From NCBI GenBank assembly GCA_017463375.1, contig JAFTPG010000125.1:1-32198 (forward strand): a stretch of 32,198 nt of DNA, read 5' to 3'. A program made the translations under genes and the position numbers. Below the pieces are notes generated by a model, which worked only from the letters and a program-made list of their open reading frames with translations, made no database searches and was not told where the DNA came from. Source of the stretch: Ruminococcus sp. (GTDB lineage: Bacteria; Bacillota; Clostridia; Oscillospirales; Ruminococcaceae). Of this stretch, positions 1 to 7,374 are shown one piece after another (positions within the stretch are counted from its first letter, which is position 1; each line of letters begins with the position of its first letter).

Positions 1-26
1 AAACTCCCTCCCTAAAACTTTTATTT

Positions 27-68
27 AAATTTTTCAGATAGGGGGCATGCCCCCTATCTGAAAAATTT
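27..68. repeat. 42-bp perfect palindrome
   Basis: The arms 27-46 and 49-68 are exact reverse complements around a central CATG. It would form a very stable cruciform or RNA hairpin with a G5/C5 core flanked by AT-rich ends. It lies downstream of the MFS operon terminator and carries no gene. It could be a bidirectional terminator for a gene to the left of the window or an intergenic repeat unit. Confidence 0.85.
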
Positions 69-101
69 GAGTTGAAGTCTTTGGAAAGGGGGCTGGGGTG
101 A

Positions 102-184
102 CTCCCTGCGGGGCAGGGAGATGTCGAGCTTGCGAGACAGAGGGTACGGGTGACGGTTAGGCAGAACCTTTCTTCAGAAAGGTT
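102..184. repeat. Intergenic hairpin cluster
   Basis: Two further perfect inverted repeats follow the palindrome: CTCCCTGC/GCAGGGAG (102-109 and 113-120) and AACCTTTC/GAAAGGTT (165-172 and 177-184). A weaker TGTCG...GACA stem lies between them. I see no convincing coding sequence in 1-223. The layout resembles the hairpin chain at 10677-10811. Confidence 0.6.
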
Positions 185-223
185 TGCCCCAGTAGGCTGT
201 AGAGCTACTCATACTAAACAAAA

Positions 224-242
224 AAGGGCGAAAAACGCCCTT
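224..242 (-). terminator. Intrinsic terminator of the PTS-malQ-MFS operon
   Basis: On the minus strand AAGGGCG, a TTTTT loop and CGCCCTT are followed by a T run, starting just after the TAA stop of the MFS gene. This is a classic rho-independent terminator. Confidence 0.85.
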
Positions 243-244
243 AA

Positions 245-1411
245 TTATATTCCGGTAATTTTGCTCAGCCGTTCGGAGAGGATCAGCATTACTAATGTAA
301 TAAGAATCAAAAACGCAGGGAAGATAGCTATACCTACGCTATCCGCAATGAATCCGAAAAGCGGAGGCATAAATGTTGAGCCTACATAGGCGCACGCCAT
401 CTCCATTCCGATAATTGCCTGCGACGACTTGCTGCCGAATCGCTCAGGAGTAGAATGTATCAGGCAAGGATATATCGGGGCACATCCTAAACCAATGAGC
501 AGAAGTCCGATCACTGCTCCGATATTTCCAAGCGGAAGCAGCATTGTGATGATTCCGGCTGCAAGAATAGTAATTCCCATTCTCACAAGCTGCTTGTCGG
601 TGAATTTTTCTGTAAGGAATCCATTCAGGAAGCGTCCCGCCGTGATTCCGAGGAAGAATATCGAACCCCATTTTGCTGCCTGTTCAGCGGAGATTCCTTT
701 CTCAAAAACAATGTAGCTGACCGCCCAGAGACTTGTTGTTTGCTCGACGGCGCAGTAGCAGAGAAAGGTAAGCATAATTTCCTTTACACCTTTGATTGAT
801 ATCGTTTTCTTCATTCCCAGCGGCTCAGAGCTTTCCTCTTGCGAGTTCCCGAGGCTCTCGGCAGCCTTCTTTTTCCACAGCGGCAGGGATATGATCAATA
901 CCGCAGTCAGAATTATCTGAAGCACAAACACAGAAAAATATCCGCCGCTCCAGCCATGACTGTTTGTAAGGAAATACGCCATTACATATGGACCTACTGA
1001 GCAGCCGACTCCCCAGAAGCAGTGCAGCCAGCTCATATGACGGCTACTGTAATGAAGTGCAACAAAATTATTCAGTGCAGCATCAACGCTTCCAGCTCCG
1101 AGACCGTAAGGAATGCTCCACAGGCACAGCTGCCAGAACTGCGTACTTACGGAGAATCCGAACAGCGCACACGCTGTCATTGCCACGCTGACTGCTGTAA
1201 CAGCTCCTGTCCCGAGCTTTCTTACAAGACGTTCACTGAACAGGGCTGACAAAATCGTTCCGCCTGATATTATCATGCTTATAATTCCTGCATACGAAAC
1301 GGAAACATCAAGATTTTCATACATACTCGGCCATGCCGAACCAAGAAGCCCGTCAGGAAGCCCAAGACTTATAAATGAAATGTAGATTATTGCAAGAAGC
1401 AACTGTACCAT
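245..1411 (-). CDS. Major facilitator superfamily transporter, probable sugar carrier
   Basis: A 388-residue, highly hydrophobic protein with about 12 predicted membrane segments, the usual MFS length. The N-terminal stretch LPDGLLGSAWPSM and the motif LHCFWGVGCSVGP near residue 130 resemble the FHS/BSC6-like branch of MFS sugar carriers. A charged loop of about 30 residues near the middle (KKKAAESLGNSQEESSE) fits the central cytoplasmic loop. The start is ATG with GGTGA about 9 nt upstream. It is the last gene of the operon, 48 nt after malQ, so it plausibly imports or exports glucose or short malto-oligosaccharides. Substrate and direction cannot be read from sequence. Confidence 0.8.
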   Translation of the reverse strand: MVQLLLAIIYISFISLGLPDGLLGSAWPSMYENLDVSVSYAGIISMIISGGTILSALFSERLVRKLGTGAVTAVSVAMTACALFGFSVSTQFWQLCLWSIPYGLGAGSVDAALNNFVALHYSSRHMSWLHCFWGVGCSVGPYVMAYFLTNSHGWSGGYFSVFVLQIILTAVLIISLPLWKKKAAESLGNSQEESSEPLGMKKTISIKGVKEIMLTFLCYCAVEQTTSLWAVSYIVFEKGISAEQAAKWGSIFFLGITAGRFLNGFLTEKFTDKQLVRMGITILAAGIITMLLPLGNIGAVIGLLLIGLGCAPIYPCLIHSTPERFGSKSSQAIIGMEMACAYVGSTFMPPLFGFIADSVGIAIFPAFLILITLVMLILSERLSKITGI

Positions 1412-1459
1412 AATTTGTTCACCATGCTTAGATCAATTTTTTCAATGCTTTGCAGCAGC

Positions 1460-2947
1460 TTATCTGCTGTACATCTCTGTTATATGCCGGATATTTTCAC
1501 TCAGGGTTCGGCTGAGCTGTGAATCAGTCATGCGCCACTTCCAGTTTTCGCCTACGGTTGAGGGAGTATTCATTCTTGCAGTATCATTGAAGCCGAGCCA
1601 ATCCTGCATCGGAATTATGCAAACATTCGCTTTACTCCGCATGATCAGGCTGATAAACGATATATGAAGCTCTGAATCAGGAGTATATCTGTCGCTGAGA
1701 TAGTCTCTCGCCATCTCACGTTCCTCATCGCTGATCGTCTCAAACCATGAGCTTATTGTCTGATTATCATGAGTTCCCGTATATGCAACGCAGTTCTCAT
1801 CATAATTATGCGGAAGATAATCATTGCGGCTTCCGGTATCTCTTGAATCAAACGCAAACTCCAGAACCTTCATGTTCGGGAATCCGCTGTCTTTCACAAG
1901 CTGGCGTACTGTATCAGTCATAAAGCCCAAATCTTCGGCAATTACATCCTTTTTGCCGAGAGCTTTTTCTGCTGCTCTGAACAGCTCAATTCCGGGACCC
2001 TTTTCCCAGTGACCGTTGACTGCGGTCTTGTCGCCGTAGGGAATGGAATAGTACTCGTCAAAGCCTCTGAAATGGTCGATTCTGACAACATCATAAAGTC
2101 TGAAGCAATGTGCAAGACGTGATATCCACCATTTGTAGCCTGTGGATTTGTGAAGCTCCCAATCATAAAGCGGATTTCCCCAGAGCTGACCGTCTGCGGC
2201 AAAGCCGTCGGGCGGACAGCCTGCAACCGCAGTCGGGATATTGCTTTCATCAAGCTGGAAAAGCTCGGGATTTGCCCATGTATCAGCGCTGTCAAACGCC
2301 ACATATATCGGAATATCCCCGATTATCTGAATACCGTTTTCATTGGCATAGCTTTTCAGCTTATCCCACTGGCTATAAAAATTATACTGCAAAAACTTGT
2401 AGAAGTCAATATCATCGGAAAGCTCCGAGCGATACTTCTCCATTGCGGAAGCTTTTCTCAGACGGATATCCTCGTCCCACTCGTTCCATGAAACTCCGCC
2501 GAATTTGTCCTTGACTGCCATGAACAGAGCATAATCCTCAAGCCACTCGTTTTCCTTGCAGAACTCTGCAAAATCCTGATTCTCCGCAATATTGCTGTTG
2601 CTGTATGCTTTGCGAAGCAGAGGAAATCTTCCATGATAGAGCTTCTCGTAATCAATTTCGTCGGGAGTATCTCCCATATTCGCTTTGCTGCATTCTTCTG
2701 CTGTGAGCAGACCGTCTTTGATGAATTCCTCAAGATTAATGAAATATGGATTTCCCGCAAATGTGGAAAAGGACTGATACGGTGAATCACCATAGCTTGT
2801 GGGACCCAGTGGAAGTATCTGCCAGTAGGTCTGACCTGCTTCCCTGAGCCAGTCAACAAATTTATATGCACTTTCGGAAAAACAGCCGATTCCGTATTCC
2901 GACGGAAGGCTCGATACCGAAAGAAGAATACCTGCGCTTCTTTTCAT
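1460..2947 (-). CDS. malQ: 4-alpha-glucanotransferase (amylomaltase, GH77)
   Basis: A 495-residue GH77 enzyme of normal length for bacterial amylomaltase. It disproportionates malto-oligosaccharides in the cytoplasm, making longer glucans for phosphorylase plus free glucose. The N-terminal signature (SAGILLSVSSLPSEYGIG) is clear. The three catalytic acids are all present: nucleophile D291 in RIDHFRGF, acid/base E338 in VIAEDLG and D394 in TGTHDNQ. The ATG lies only 3 nt after the TGA of the upstream gene, and its AAAGGAAC ribosome site lies inside that gene, so translation is probably coupled. MalQ beside a PTS permease, with glycogen phosphorylase nearby, fits a maltodextrin degradation set. 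Confidence 0.97.
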   Translation of the reverse strand: MKRSAGILLSVSSLPSEYGIGCFSESAYKFVDWLREAGQTYWQILPLGPTSYGDSPYQSFSTFAGNPYFINLEEFIKDGLLTAEECSKANMGDTPDEIDYEKLYHGRFPLLRKAYSNSNIAENQDFAEFCKENEWLEDYALFMAVKDKFGGVSWNEWDEDIRLRKASAMEKYRSELSDDIDFYKFLQYNFYSQWDKLKSYANENGIQIIGDIPIYVAFDSADTWANPELFQLDESNIPTAVAGCPPDGFAADGQLWGNPLYDWELHKSTGYKWWISRLAHCFRLYDVVRIDHFRGFDEYYSIPYGDKTAVNGHWEKGPGIELFRAAEKALGKKDVIAEDLGFMTDTVRQLVKDSGFPNMKVLEFAFDSRDTGSRNDYLPHNYDENCVAYTGTHDNQTISSWFETISDEEREMARDYLSDRYTPDSELHISFISLIMRSKANVCIIPMQDWLGFNDTARMNTPSTVGENWKWRMTDSQLSRTLSENIRHITEMYSR

Positions 2948-2950
2948 AAC

Positions 2951-3787
2951 TCAGTTCCTTTCATATTCAATCATAACGCCGTAGTGGTCGGAAACAACGG
3001 GATAATTCTTGCCGTTGAATATGACCTCCGAGCTTTTCACTCCGGTCTTTCGGCTGCACCAAATCTGGTCTATCCTCATTCCGTCGGTGGAGCTTATTTT
3101 CTCCTTCCAGCCGTCGATGACCTTGCCGACTGTTATTCCGCTGTCCTTCGACTGTGCAAGCTCGTAGCTGTCATGCCAGTGAGATTGTGCTACCATGTCG
3201 TAGCCCTCGTCACGAACCTCGGCAGGACTGTTGAAATCCCCCATAAGCCAGATCTTGCTGTATTTCATCATGTAGGAATCAGTATTCTTCCACTGATTCT
3301 GAAACGGTTCGTCCTCGTCGTTCCACCAGCCGTAGTGCACGCTGAAGAACCATTCGTCGGGAGCCGCTTCTGTACGAATTCCAACTATTTTTCGTGTTTT
3401 CCAGTTATTGTAGTCATTGATATCGCTCACAAGCACGACATCTGTTTCCATTATGGGACTCAGGCTCATAAGAGCTATTCCCTCGTCATATTTATCATAG
3501 CCTATTTTAAGAGGAAGCCATGTCCAGCTGTAATTGATTCCCTTTTCTCTGAGAAGTCTTACGGCGTTGAATACATGGTTGTCACGTCGGATCACTGCAC
3601 TGCTGCTGCACTGACAGTAGCCTGTCAGCTCGTCTTTGGAGACTTCTGCCTCGCAGAAGGTCTGATTGACCTCCTGCAAAGCGATTACCTGAGGCAGCTC
3701 CTGTGAAACTGCCTCAACGAAGTCCCTGAGCTTTTGGGTGTAGTGTTTCTCTATCAGGCTGTGGCTGTTGAGTGTAAGAAGTTTGAT
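2951..3787 (-). CDS. Endonuclease/exonuclease/phosphatase-fold protein, apparent ATC start
   Basis: A 278-residue protein of the DNase I-like EEP superfamily if started at 3787. It shows TLNSHSL with N7, LQEVNQ with E39, the GDFNS loop and a C-terminal SDHYGVM, all metal-binding or catalytic positions of the fold. The first normal start codon in frame is a TTG at 3679, which would remove N7 and the first strand. Coding continues upstream to a TGA at 3791-3793. Between them the only well-placed triplet is ATC at 3785-3787, 7 nt after GAGGTG and 15 nt after the PTS stop. Either ATC initiates or an ATG has mutated. The gene sits between the PTS and malQ genes. Its substrate, nucleic acid or a phosphorylated metabolite, is unknown. 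Confidence 0.8.
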   Translation of the reverse strand: MKLLTLNSHSLIEKHYTQKLRDFVEAVSQELPQVIALQEVNQTFCEAEVSKDELTGYCQCSSSAVIRRDNHVFNAVRLLREKGINYSWTWLPLKIGYDKYDEGIALMSLSPIMETDVVLVSDINDYNNWKTRKIVGIRTEAAPDEWFFSVHYGWWNDEDEPFQNQWKNTDSYMMKYSKIWLMGDFNSPAEVRDEGYDMVAQSHWHDSYELAQSKDSGITVGKVIDGWKEKISSTDGMRIDQIWCSRKTGVKSSEVIFNGKNYPVVSDHYGVMIEYERN

Positions 3788-3794
3788 AGGTCAG

Positions 3795-3800
3795 CACCTC
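3795..3800 (-). promoter_or_regulatory. Ribosome binding site GAGGTG that decides an ATC start
   Basis: GAGGTG on the minus strand lies just before the end of the PTS stop codon region and 7 nt upstream of ATC. No ATG, GTG or TTG is available at this distance in the frame of the phosphatase-fold gene. Confidence 0.6.
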
Positions 3801-3801
3801 T

Positions 3802-5988
3802 TTATAAAATATCGTTAATGTCGGATTTCAGAACATCCGCTTTCGGACCGTAGATCGCCTGAATTCCCTTGTCCTTTTTCACAAGTCCAAGTGCGCCCTC
3901 TGCCTTCCATGCGTCGGCGTCGGCAACAAGATTCGGGTCCTTTACGGTTACTCTGAGTCTTGTCATGCAGGCGTCTACAAGAGTAATATTCTCTCGTCCG
4001 CCGAGAAGTGCAATGATTCTCTCAGGCTGTCCGCCGCCGGCTGAGGATGATTTCTTTTCGTCAGAGGAAGCTTCCTCATCATCACCGCCGCCTGCCGTAT
4101 AGTTTCCGAGACGTCCGGGAGTTGCGAATTTGAATTTGCCAATCATGAAGTGTGCCACAAAGTATCCGATTGCAAAGAATACGGCTACTGCTATTATAAA
4201 GTTGATGATATCTCCTGCAAGACCTGCCTTGATAGACATGGGAACTCGTGTTATAAATTCGAGATTTCCGAACGAGTGAAGTCTCAGGTCGATGATTCCG
4301 GAAAGTGCAAACGCACATCCCTGAAGAACTGCATATACGATATAGAGCGGAAGAGCACAGAACATGAACATGAACTCGATAGGCTCTGTTACACCTGTGA
4401 GAAGTACTGCGAGTCCTGTGGAAATAAACATTGAACGGTATTTTTTCTTCTTGTCCTTGTCAACTCTTCTGTACATCGCAAATGCAATACCGATAAGAAG
4501 TCCTGTTGCGCCTATCATCTGTCCGACCTTGAAACGTGCAGGGATTACTGTTTCCATGAGATTATTATAGGAAGCCATATCGCCTGCGTCCTTGAAATTG
4601 ATGAGATCTGTTACCCATGCAAGCCACAGCGGATCCTGTCCGAATACCTCTGTTCCTGCGTTTACGCCTGTGAGAATCTCGTATGTTCCGCCGAACGATG
4701 TGTAGTTCATCGGAATTGTAAGCATGTGATGAAGTCCGAACGGAAGAAGCAGACGCTCAAGTGTTCCGTAGATAAACGGTGCGAGTACGGGTGATGTGTC
4801 GGAAGAATTTGCGATCCAGATTCCGAACGAGTTGATTCCCGACTGTACAAGCGGCCATACAACTGCGAGTCCGAGCGATACGATTACCGACCAGAAAATT
4901 ACTGCAAGCGGTACGAATCTCTTTCCGTTGAAGAATGAAAGTGCGTCGGGAAGCTTTCTGAAATTGTAGAACTTGTTGTATACCATTCCTCCGACGAAAC
5001 CGGAAATGATTCCGACGAATACGCCCATATTCAGCGCAGGTGAACCAAGAACCGATGTAAAGTAGTTCTCAACGAGCATTTCCTGTCCGAACAGCGAATG
5101 CACTACCGCATCGGGGTTGCTGAGCATATCGCTTGTTACGCCGAAAATAGCTCCTGTTATATTGTTTATCAGTATGAATGCTATCAGTGCCGCAAATGCG
5201 CCTCCGGCTCTTTCCTTTGCCCACGAACCGCCTATTGCTACCGCAAACAGAATGTGCAGATTGTTGATGATTGCCCATCCGATGTTTTCCATTACCCCGC
5301 CGACCGTTACGACTGCGCCGATATCTCCGCCTGCCATCGCAACAAGCTTTCCAAGACTTATCATGAGTCCTGCCGCCGGCATTACAGCGATAACCACCAT
5401 CAGAACTTTGCCAAGCTTCTGAAGAAAGTCAAAATTAACGCCTAATCTTCTCTTAGGAGGTTCTTCAGCAGGAGCTGCTTTGGTTACTTCGGCTGCCGCT
5501 GTCTCCTCGGAACTGTCACCAAACGAGATCAGAGCTGTTGTTCCCTTTTTGACTGTTCCCTCATGAACCTTCATCTCCATGTCGTCTGCACCGTCGCATA
5601 CCAGAACGGGAGTAATGAGATTGATGTTATGCTTTTTCAACAGCTCGATATCAACCTCAGCTACAAGGTCTCCGACCTTTACCTTATCGCCGACGCTTAC
5701 ATGGGATTTGAAGCCCTCGCCTTTCAGTGCAACTGTTTCAAGTCCGAAGTGCACCAGAATCTCAAGTCCGTCCTCAGATGTGAAACCGTATGCATGGAAA
5801 GTTTCTGCAATTGATGAAATTTCTCCGTTAACCGGGCTGTAGATTTTTCCATCAGCAGGAATCACTGCACAGCCGTCTCCGAGCACCTTTTCCGAAAATA
5901 CCGGGTCAGGAACCTGCTCAAGAGCTACCGCTTTTCCGTTCAGCGGCGATGCGATGCTTACAGTTTTTTTGTTTACATTGCTTGCCAT
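3802..5988 (-). CDS. PTS permease, EIIA-EIIC-EIIB fusion, glucose/maltose family
   Basis: A 728-residue phosphotransferase permease carrying three units in one chain. EIIA (about residues 1-155) has H65 in ETFHAYG and the phosphorylated H80 in ILVHFGL. EIIC (about 165-590) starts NFDFLQKLGKV, contains GVTEPIEFMF and has about ten membrane segments. EIIB at the C-terminus has the phosphorylated C674 in VDACMTRLRV. It imports a sugar and phosphorylates it. Neighbours (malQ, MalR-like regulator, glycogen phosphorylase) favour maltose or glucose over N-acetylglucosamine, but this is inference. The start at 5988 is chosen because AAGGAGG lies 8 nt upstream; an in-frame ATG at 6084 has no ribosome site and adds a non-family leader. 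It is the first gene of the operon. Confidence 0.93.
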   Translation of the reverse strand: MASNVNKKTVSIASPLNGKAVALEQVPDPVFSEKVLGDGCAVIPADGKIYSPVNGEISSIAETFHAYGFTSEDGLEILVHFGLETVALKGEGFKSHVSVGDKVKVGDLVAEVDIELLKKHNINLITPVLVCDGADDMEMKVHEGTVKKGTTALISFGDSSEETAAAEVTKAAPAEEPPKRRLGVNFDFLQKLGKVLMVVIAVMPAAGLMISLGKLVAMAGGDIGAVVTVGGVMENIGWAIINNLHILFAVAIGGSWAKERAGGAFAALIAFILINNITGAIFGVTSDMLSNPDAVVHSLFGQEMLVENYFTSVLGSPALNMGVFVGIISGFVGGMVYNKFYNFRKLPDALSFFNGKRFVPLAVIFWSVIVSLGLAVVWPLVQSGINSFGIWIANSSDTSPVLAPFIYGTLERLLLPFGLHHMLTIPMNYTSFGGTYEILTGVNAGTEVFGQDPLWLAWVTDLINFKDAGDMASYNNLMETVIPARFKVGQMIGATGLLIGIAFAMYRRVDKDKKKKYRSMFISTGLAVLLTGVTEPIEFMFMFCALPLYIVYAVLQGCAFALSGIIDLRLHSFGNLEFITRVPMSIKAGLAGDIINFIIAVAVFFAIGYFVAHFMIGKFKFATPGRLGNYTAGGGDDEEASSDEKKSSSAGGGQPERIIALLGGRENITLVDACMTRLRVTVKDPNLVADADAWKAEGALGLVKKDKGIQAIYGPKADVLKSDINDIL

Positions 5989-6015
5989 TATTATTTCCTC
6001 CTTAATCATTTTTGT

Positions 6016-6236
6016 CCGCAAATATTGCACTGAATTTACGCAACATTTCCGTTTCCTTATGCAATTATTATACATCCGTTGCACAAAAATTGCAATAGGT
6101 TTCTAAAAAATTCTCGCAAAAAATTTCAATTTCGTCAAACTTATACAAATCCTCACCTCTGTTGTAGGGCAAATTGCCCAATGCAAATTCATTGCACTGC
6201 TATGTTGCACCAGTGGTTTCCAGAAAGTTGCAGCAA
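6016..6236. promoter_or_regulatory. Cluster of TTGCA/TGCAA half-sites between PTS and LacI genes
   Basis: The 315-bp divergent intergenic region holds repeated TTGCA or TGCAA words, near 6025, 6060, 6079, 6090, 6182, 6192, 6204 and 6228. Two form clean inverted repeats: TGCAA-N5-TTGCA (6182-6196) and, as a separate palindrome, GGGCAA-A-TTGCCC (6167-6179). TGCAA/TTGCA are common LacI/GalR-family half-sites, so these are candidate operators for the regulator encoded at 6304. Several overlap the PTS promoter. Confidence 0.5.
6067..6095 (-). promoter_or_regulatory. Sigma-A promoter of the PTS-malQ operon
   Basis: On the minus strand, -35 TTGCAA (6095-6090), a 17-bp spacer and -10 TATAAT (6072-6067). 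The leader is about 70 nt. TTGCA words cover the -35 and the region just after the -10. Confidence 0.75.
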
Positions 6237-6240
6237 TTCC

Positions 6241-6269
6241 TTGACTTTTATACGAAATTATCCTATAAT
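6241..6269 (+). promoter_or_regulatory. Sigma-A promoter of the LacI-family regulator
   Basis: -35 TTGACT (6241-6246), exactly 17 bp, -10 TATAAT (6264-6269). An AAGGAG ribosome site follows at 6288-6293, 10 nt before the ATG. Confidence 0.8.
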
Positions 6270-6303
6270 TATATTATAAATATTAATAAGGAGACTTGCT
6301 TTT

Positions 6304-7323
6304 ATGTCTGTTACTTTAAAAGATGTTGCGGCTCTCGCTGGAGTCTCTCCCTCAACCGCTTCCAGAGCCTGCAAGGATAATCCCTCGATCAGCAGGGAGA
6401 CTAAGGAGAAAGTCCGCCGTGCTATCGAACAGCTCGGTTATGAGCCAAGCTTTCAGTCGGCAGGCTCTGAAGCTCCCGAAAATAAAACGATCGGCATTAT
6501 TCTGCCGCCCTCCCCGAAAGAATCCTTCGAGAACGCTTTTCACCTCGAGGTTATCAGAGGAGTTAGTCAGTTCTGCAATCAGCATCATTATATGAATACG
6601 GTTATCACTGGTCAGGATGAGAATGAAATACTGAGAGTCCTCAGCGATTTTGTGAAAAGCGGTCAGGTGGATGGCTTTATCGTTACCTACTCCAAGCAGG
6701 AGGATCCTGTTATTGATTATCTCTACAATGAGGGATTATTATATGTAGTTATCGGGAAAGCATACAGATTCGCCAATCAGACCGTCTACGTCGATAACGA
6801 TAACGTTCTTGCAGCTCAGGAGGCTACGGAGCATCTCATAAATCTCGGACATAAAAATATCGCTTATCTCGGAAGCGACAGCAATCTTATGTTCTCAGCC
6901 GACAGAAAATCAGGGTATCAGCTTGCTCTTCTCAATAACAGTATGGCTGTTGATCCCGAAAATATCATTGAGCTTCCCTTTATTCCGGAGGAACATTCTG
7001 CCGCTGTACACTCGCTTCTCAGCCGTGAGGAGCGTCCCACTGCAATTCTCGTGAGTGATGATATCTTCGCTGTTGCGCTTGAGCGTGCCTGCATTGAAAT
7101 GGGAATCTCTATTCCGGACGACCTGTCAATCATTTCTTTCAATAATTCCCTTTTTGCAAGACTCACTTCACCGCCGCTCACCTCTATTGATATAAACTCC
7201 GTTCAGCTCGGAATCGAAGCCGCTTCGCAGGTCATCAATCATATTGAGAACCCGAATCTTCTCGCTACAAAGATCATCGTTCCGCACAGATTAATCGAAA
7301 GGCACAGCTGTATCAGACTATAG
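6304..7323 (+). CDS. malR: LacI-family transcriptional regulator, MalR-like
   Basis: A 339-residue cytoplasmic DNA-binding repressor of normal LacI length. The helix-turn-helix and hinge fill residues 1-60 (TLKDVAALAGVSPSTASRAC and the hinge helix near REKVRRAIEQLGY-like residues). A periplasmic-binding-protein-like effector domain follows. The C-terminal features SFNNSLFARLTSPPLTSIDI and IVPHRLIERHS resemble MalR of low-GC Gram-positive bacteria, so a maltose-related effector is likely. It diverges from the PTS-malQ operon and converges on glgP, both probable targets through TGCAA/TTGCA sites. The family is certain; the MalR identity is a resemblance, not proven. Confidence 0.88.
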   Translation: MSVTLKDVAALAGVSPSTASRACKDNPSISRETKEKVRRAIEQLGYEPSFQSAGSEAPENKTIGIILPPSPKESFENAFHLEVIRGVSQFCNQHHYMNTVITGQDENEILRVLSDFVKSGQVDGFIVTYSKQEDPVIDYLYNEGLLYVVIGKAYRFANQTVYVDNDNVLAAQEATEHLINLGHKNIAYLGSDSNLMFSADRKSGYQLALLNNSMAVDPENIIELPFIPEEHSAAVHSLLSREERPTAILVSDDIFAVALERACIEMGISIPDDLSIISFNNSLFARLTSPPLTSIDINSVQLGIEAASQVINHIENPNLLATKIIVPHRLIERHSCIRL

Positions 7324-7334
7324 CAGCATAAATC

Positions 7335-7363
7335 AGGGACGCCCTGCTTGATAGGGCGTCCCT
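7335..7363. terminator. Bidirectional terminator between LacI regulator and glgP
   Basis: A perfect 11-bp stem, AGGGACGCCCT (7335-7345) and AGGGCGTCCCT (7353-7363), with a 7-nt loop sits in the 51-bp gap between convergent genes. The T run is short. The same core stem recurs after the AraC gene at 10645. Confidence 0.7.
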
Positions 7364-7374
7364 TTACGAATTCA

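Noticed and set aside
1..223. CRISPR array or tRNA in the repeat-rich left edge
   Set aside because: The repeats are different hairpins, not regularly spaced direct repeats, and no tRNA cloverleaf can be drawn.
2984..3706. 240-codon open frame on the plus strand over the phosphatase-fold gene
   Set aside because: Antisense to a gene with conserved catalytic motifs; composition is a mirror of it and there is no ribosome site.
5989..6084. Longer PTS protein starting at 6084
   Set aside because: No ribosome site, the added residues do not resemble EIIA, and the region contains the PTS promoter; AAGGAGG clearly marks the start at 5988.
6000..6303. CcpA cre site in the PTS/LacI intergenic region
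   Set aside because: No sequence there fits the cre consensus including the central CG; TTGCA sites explain the pattern better.
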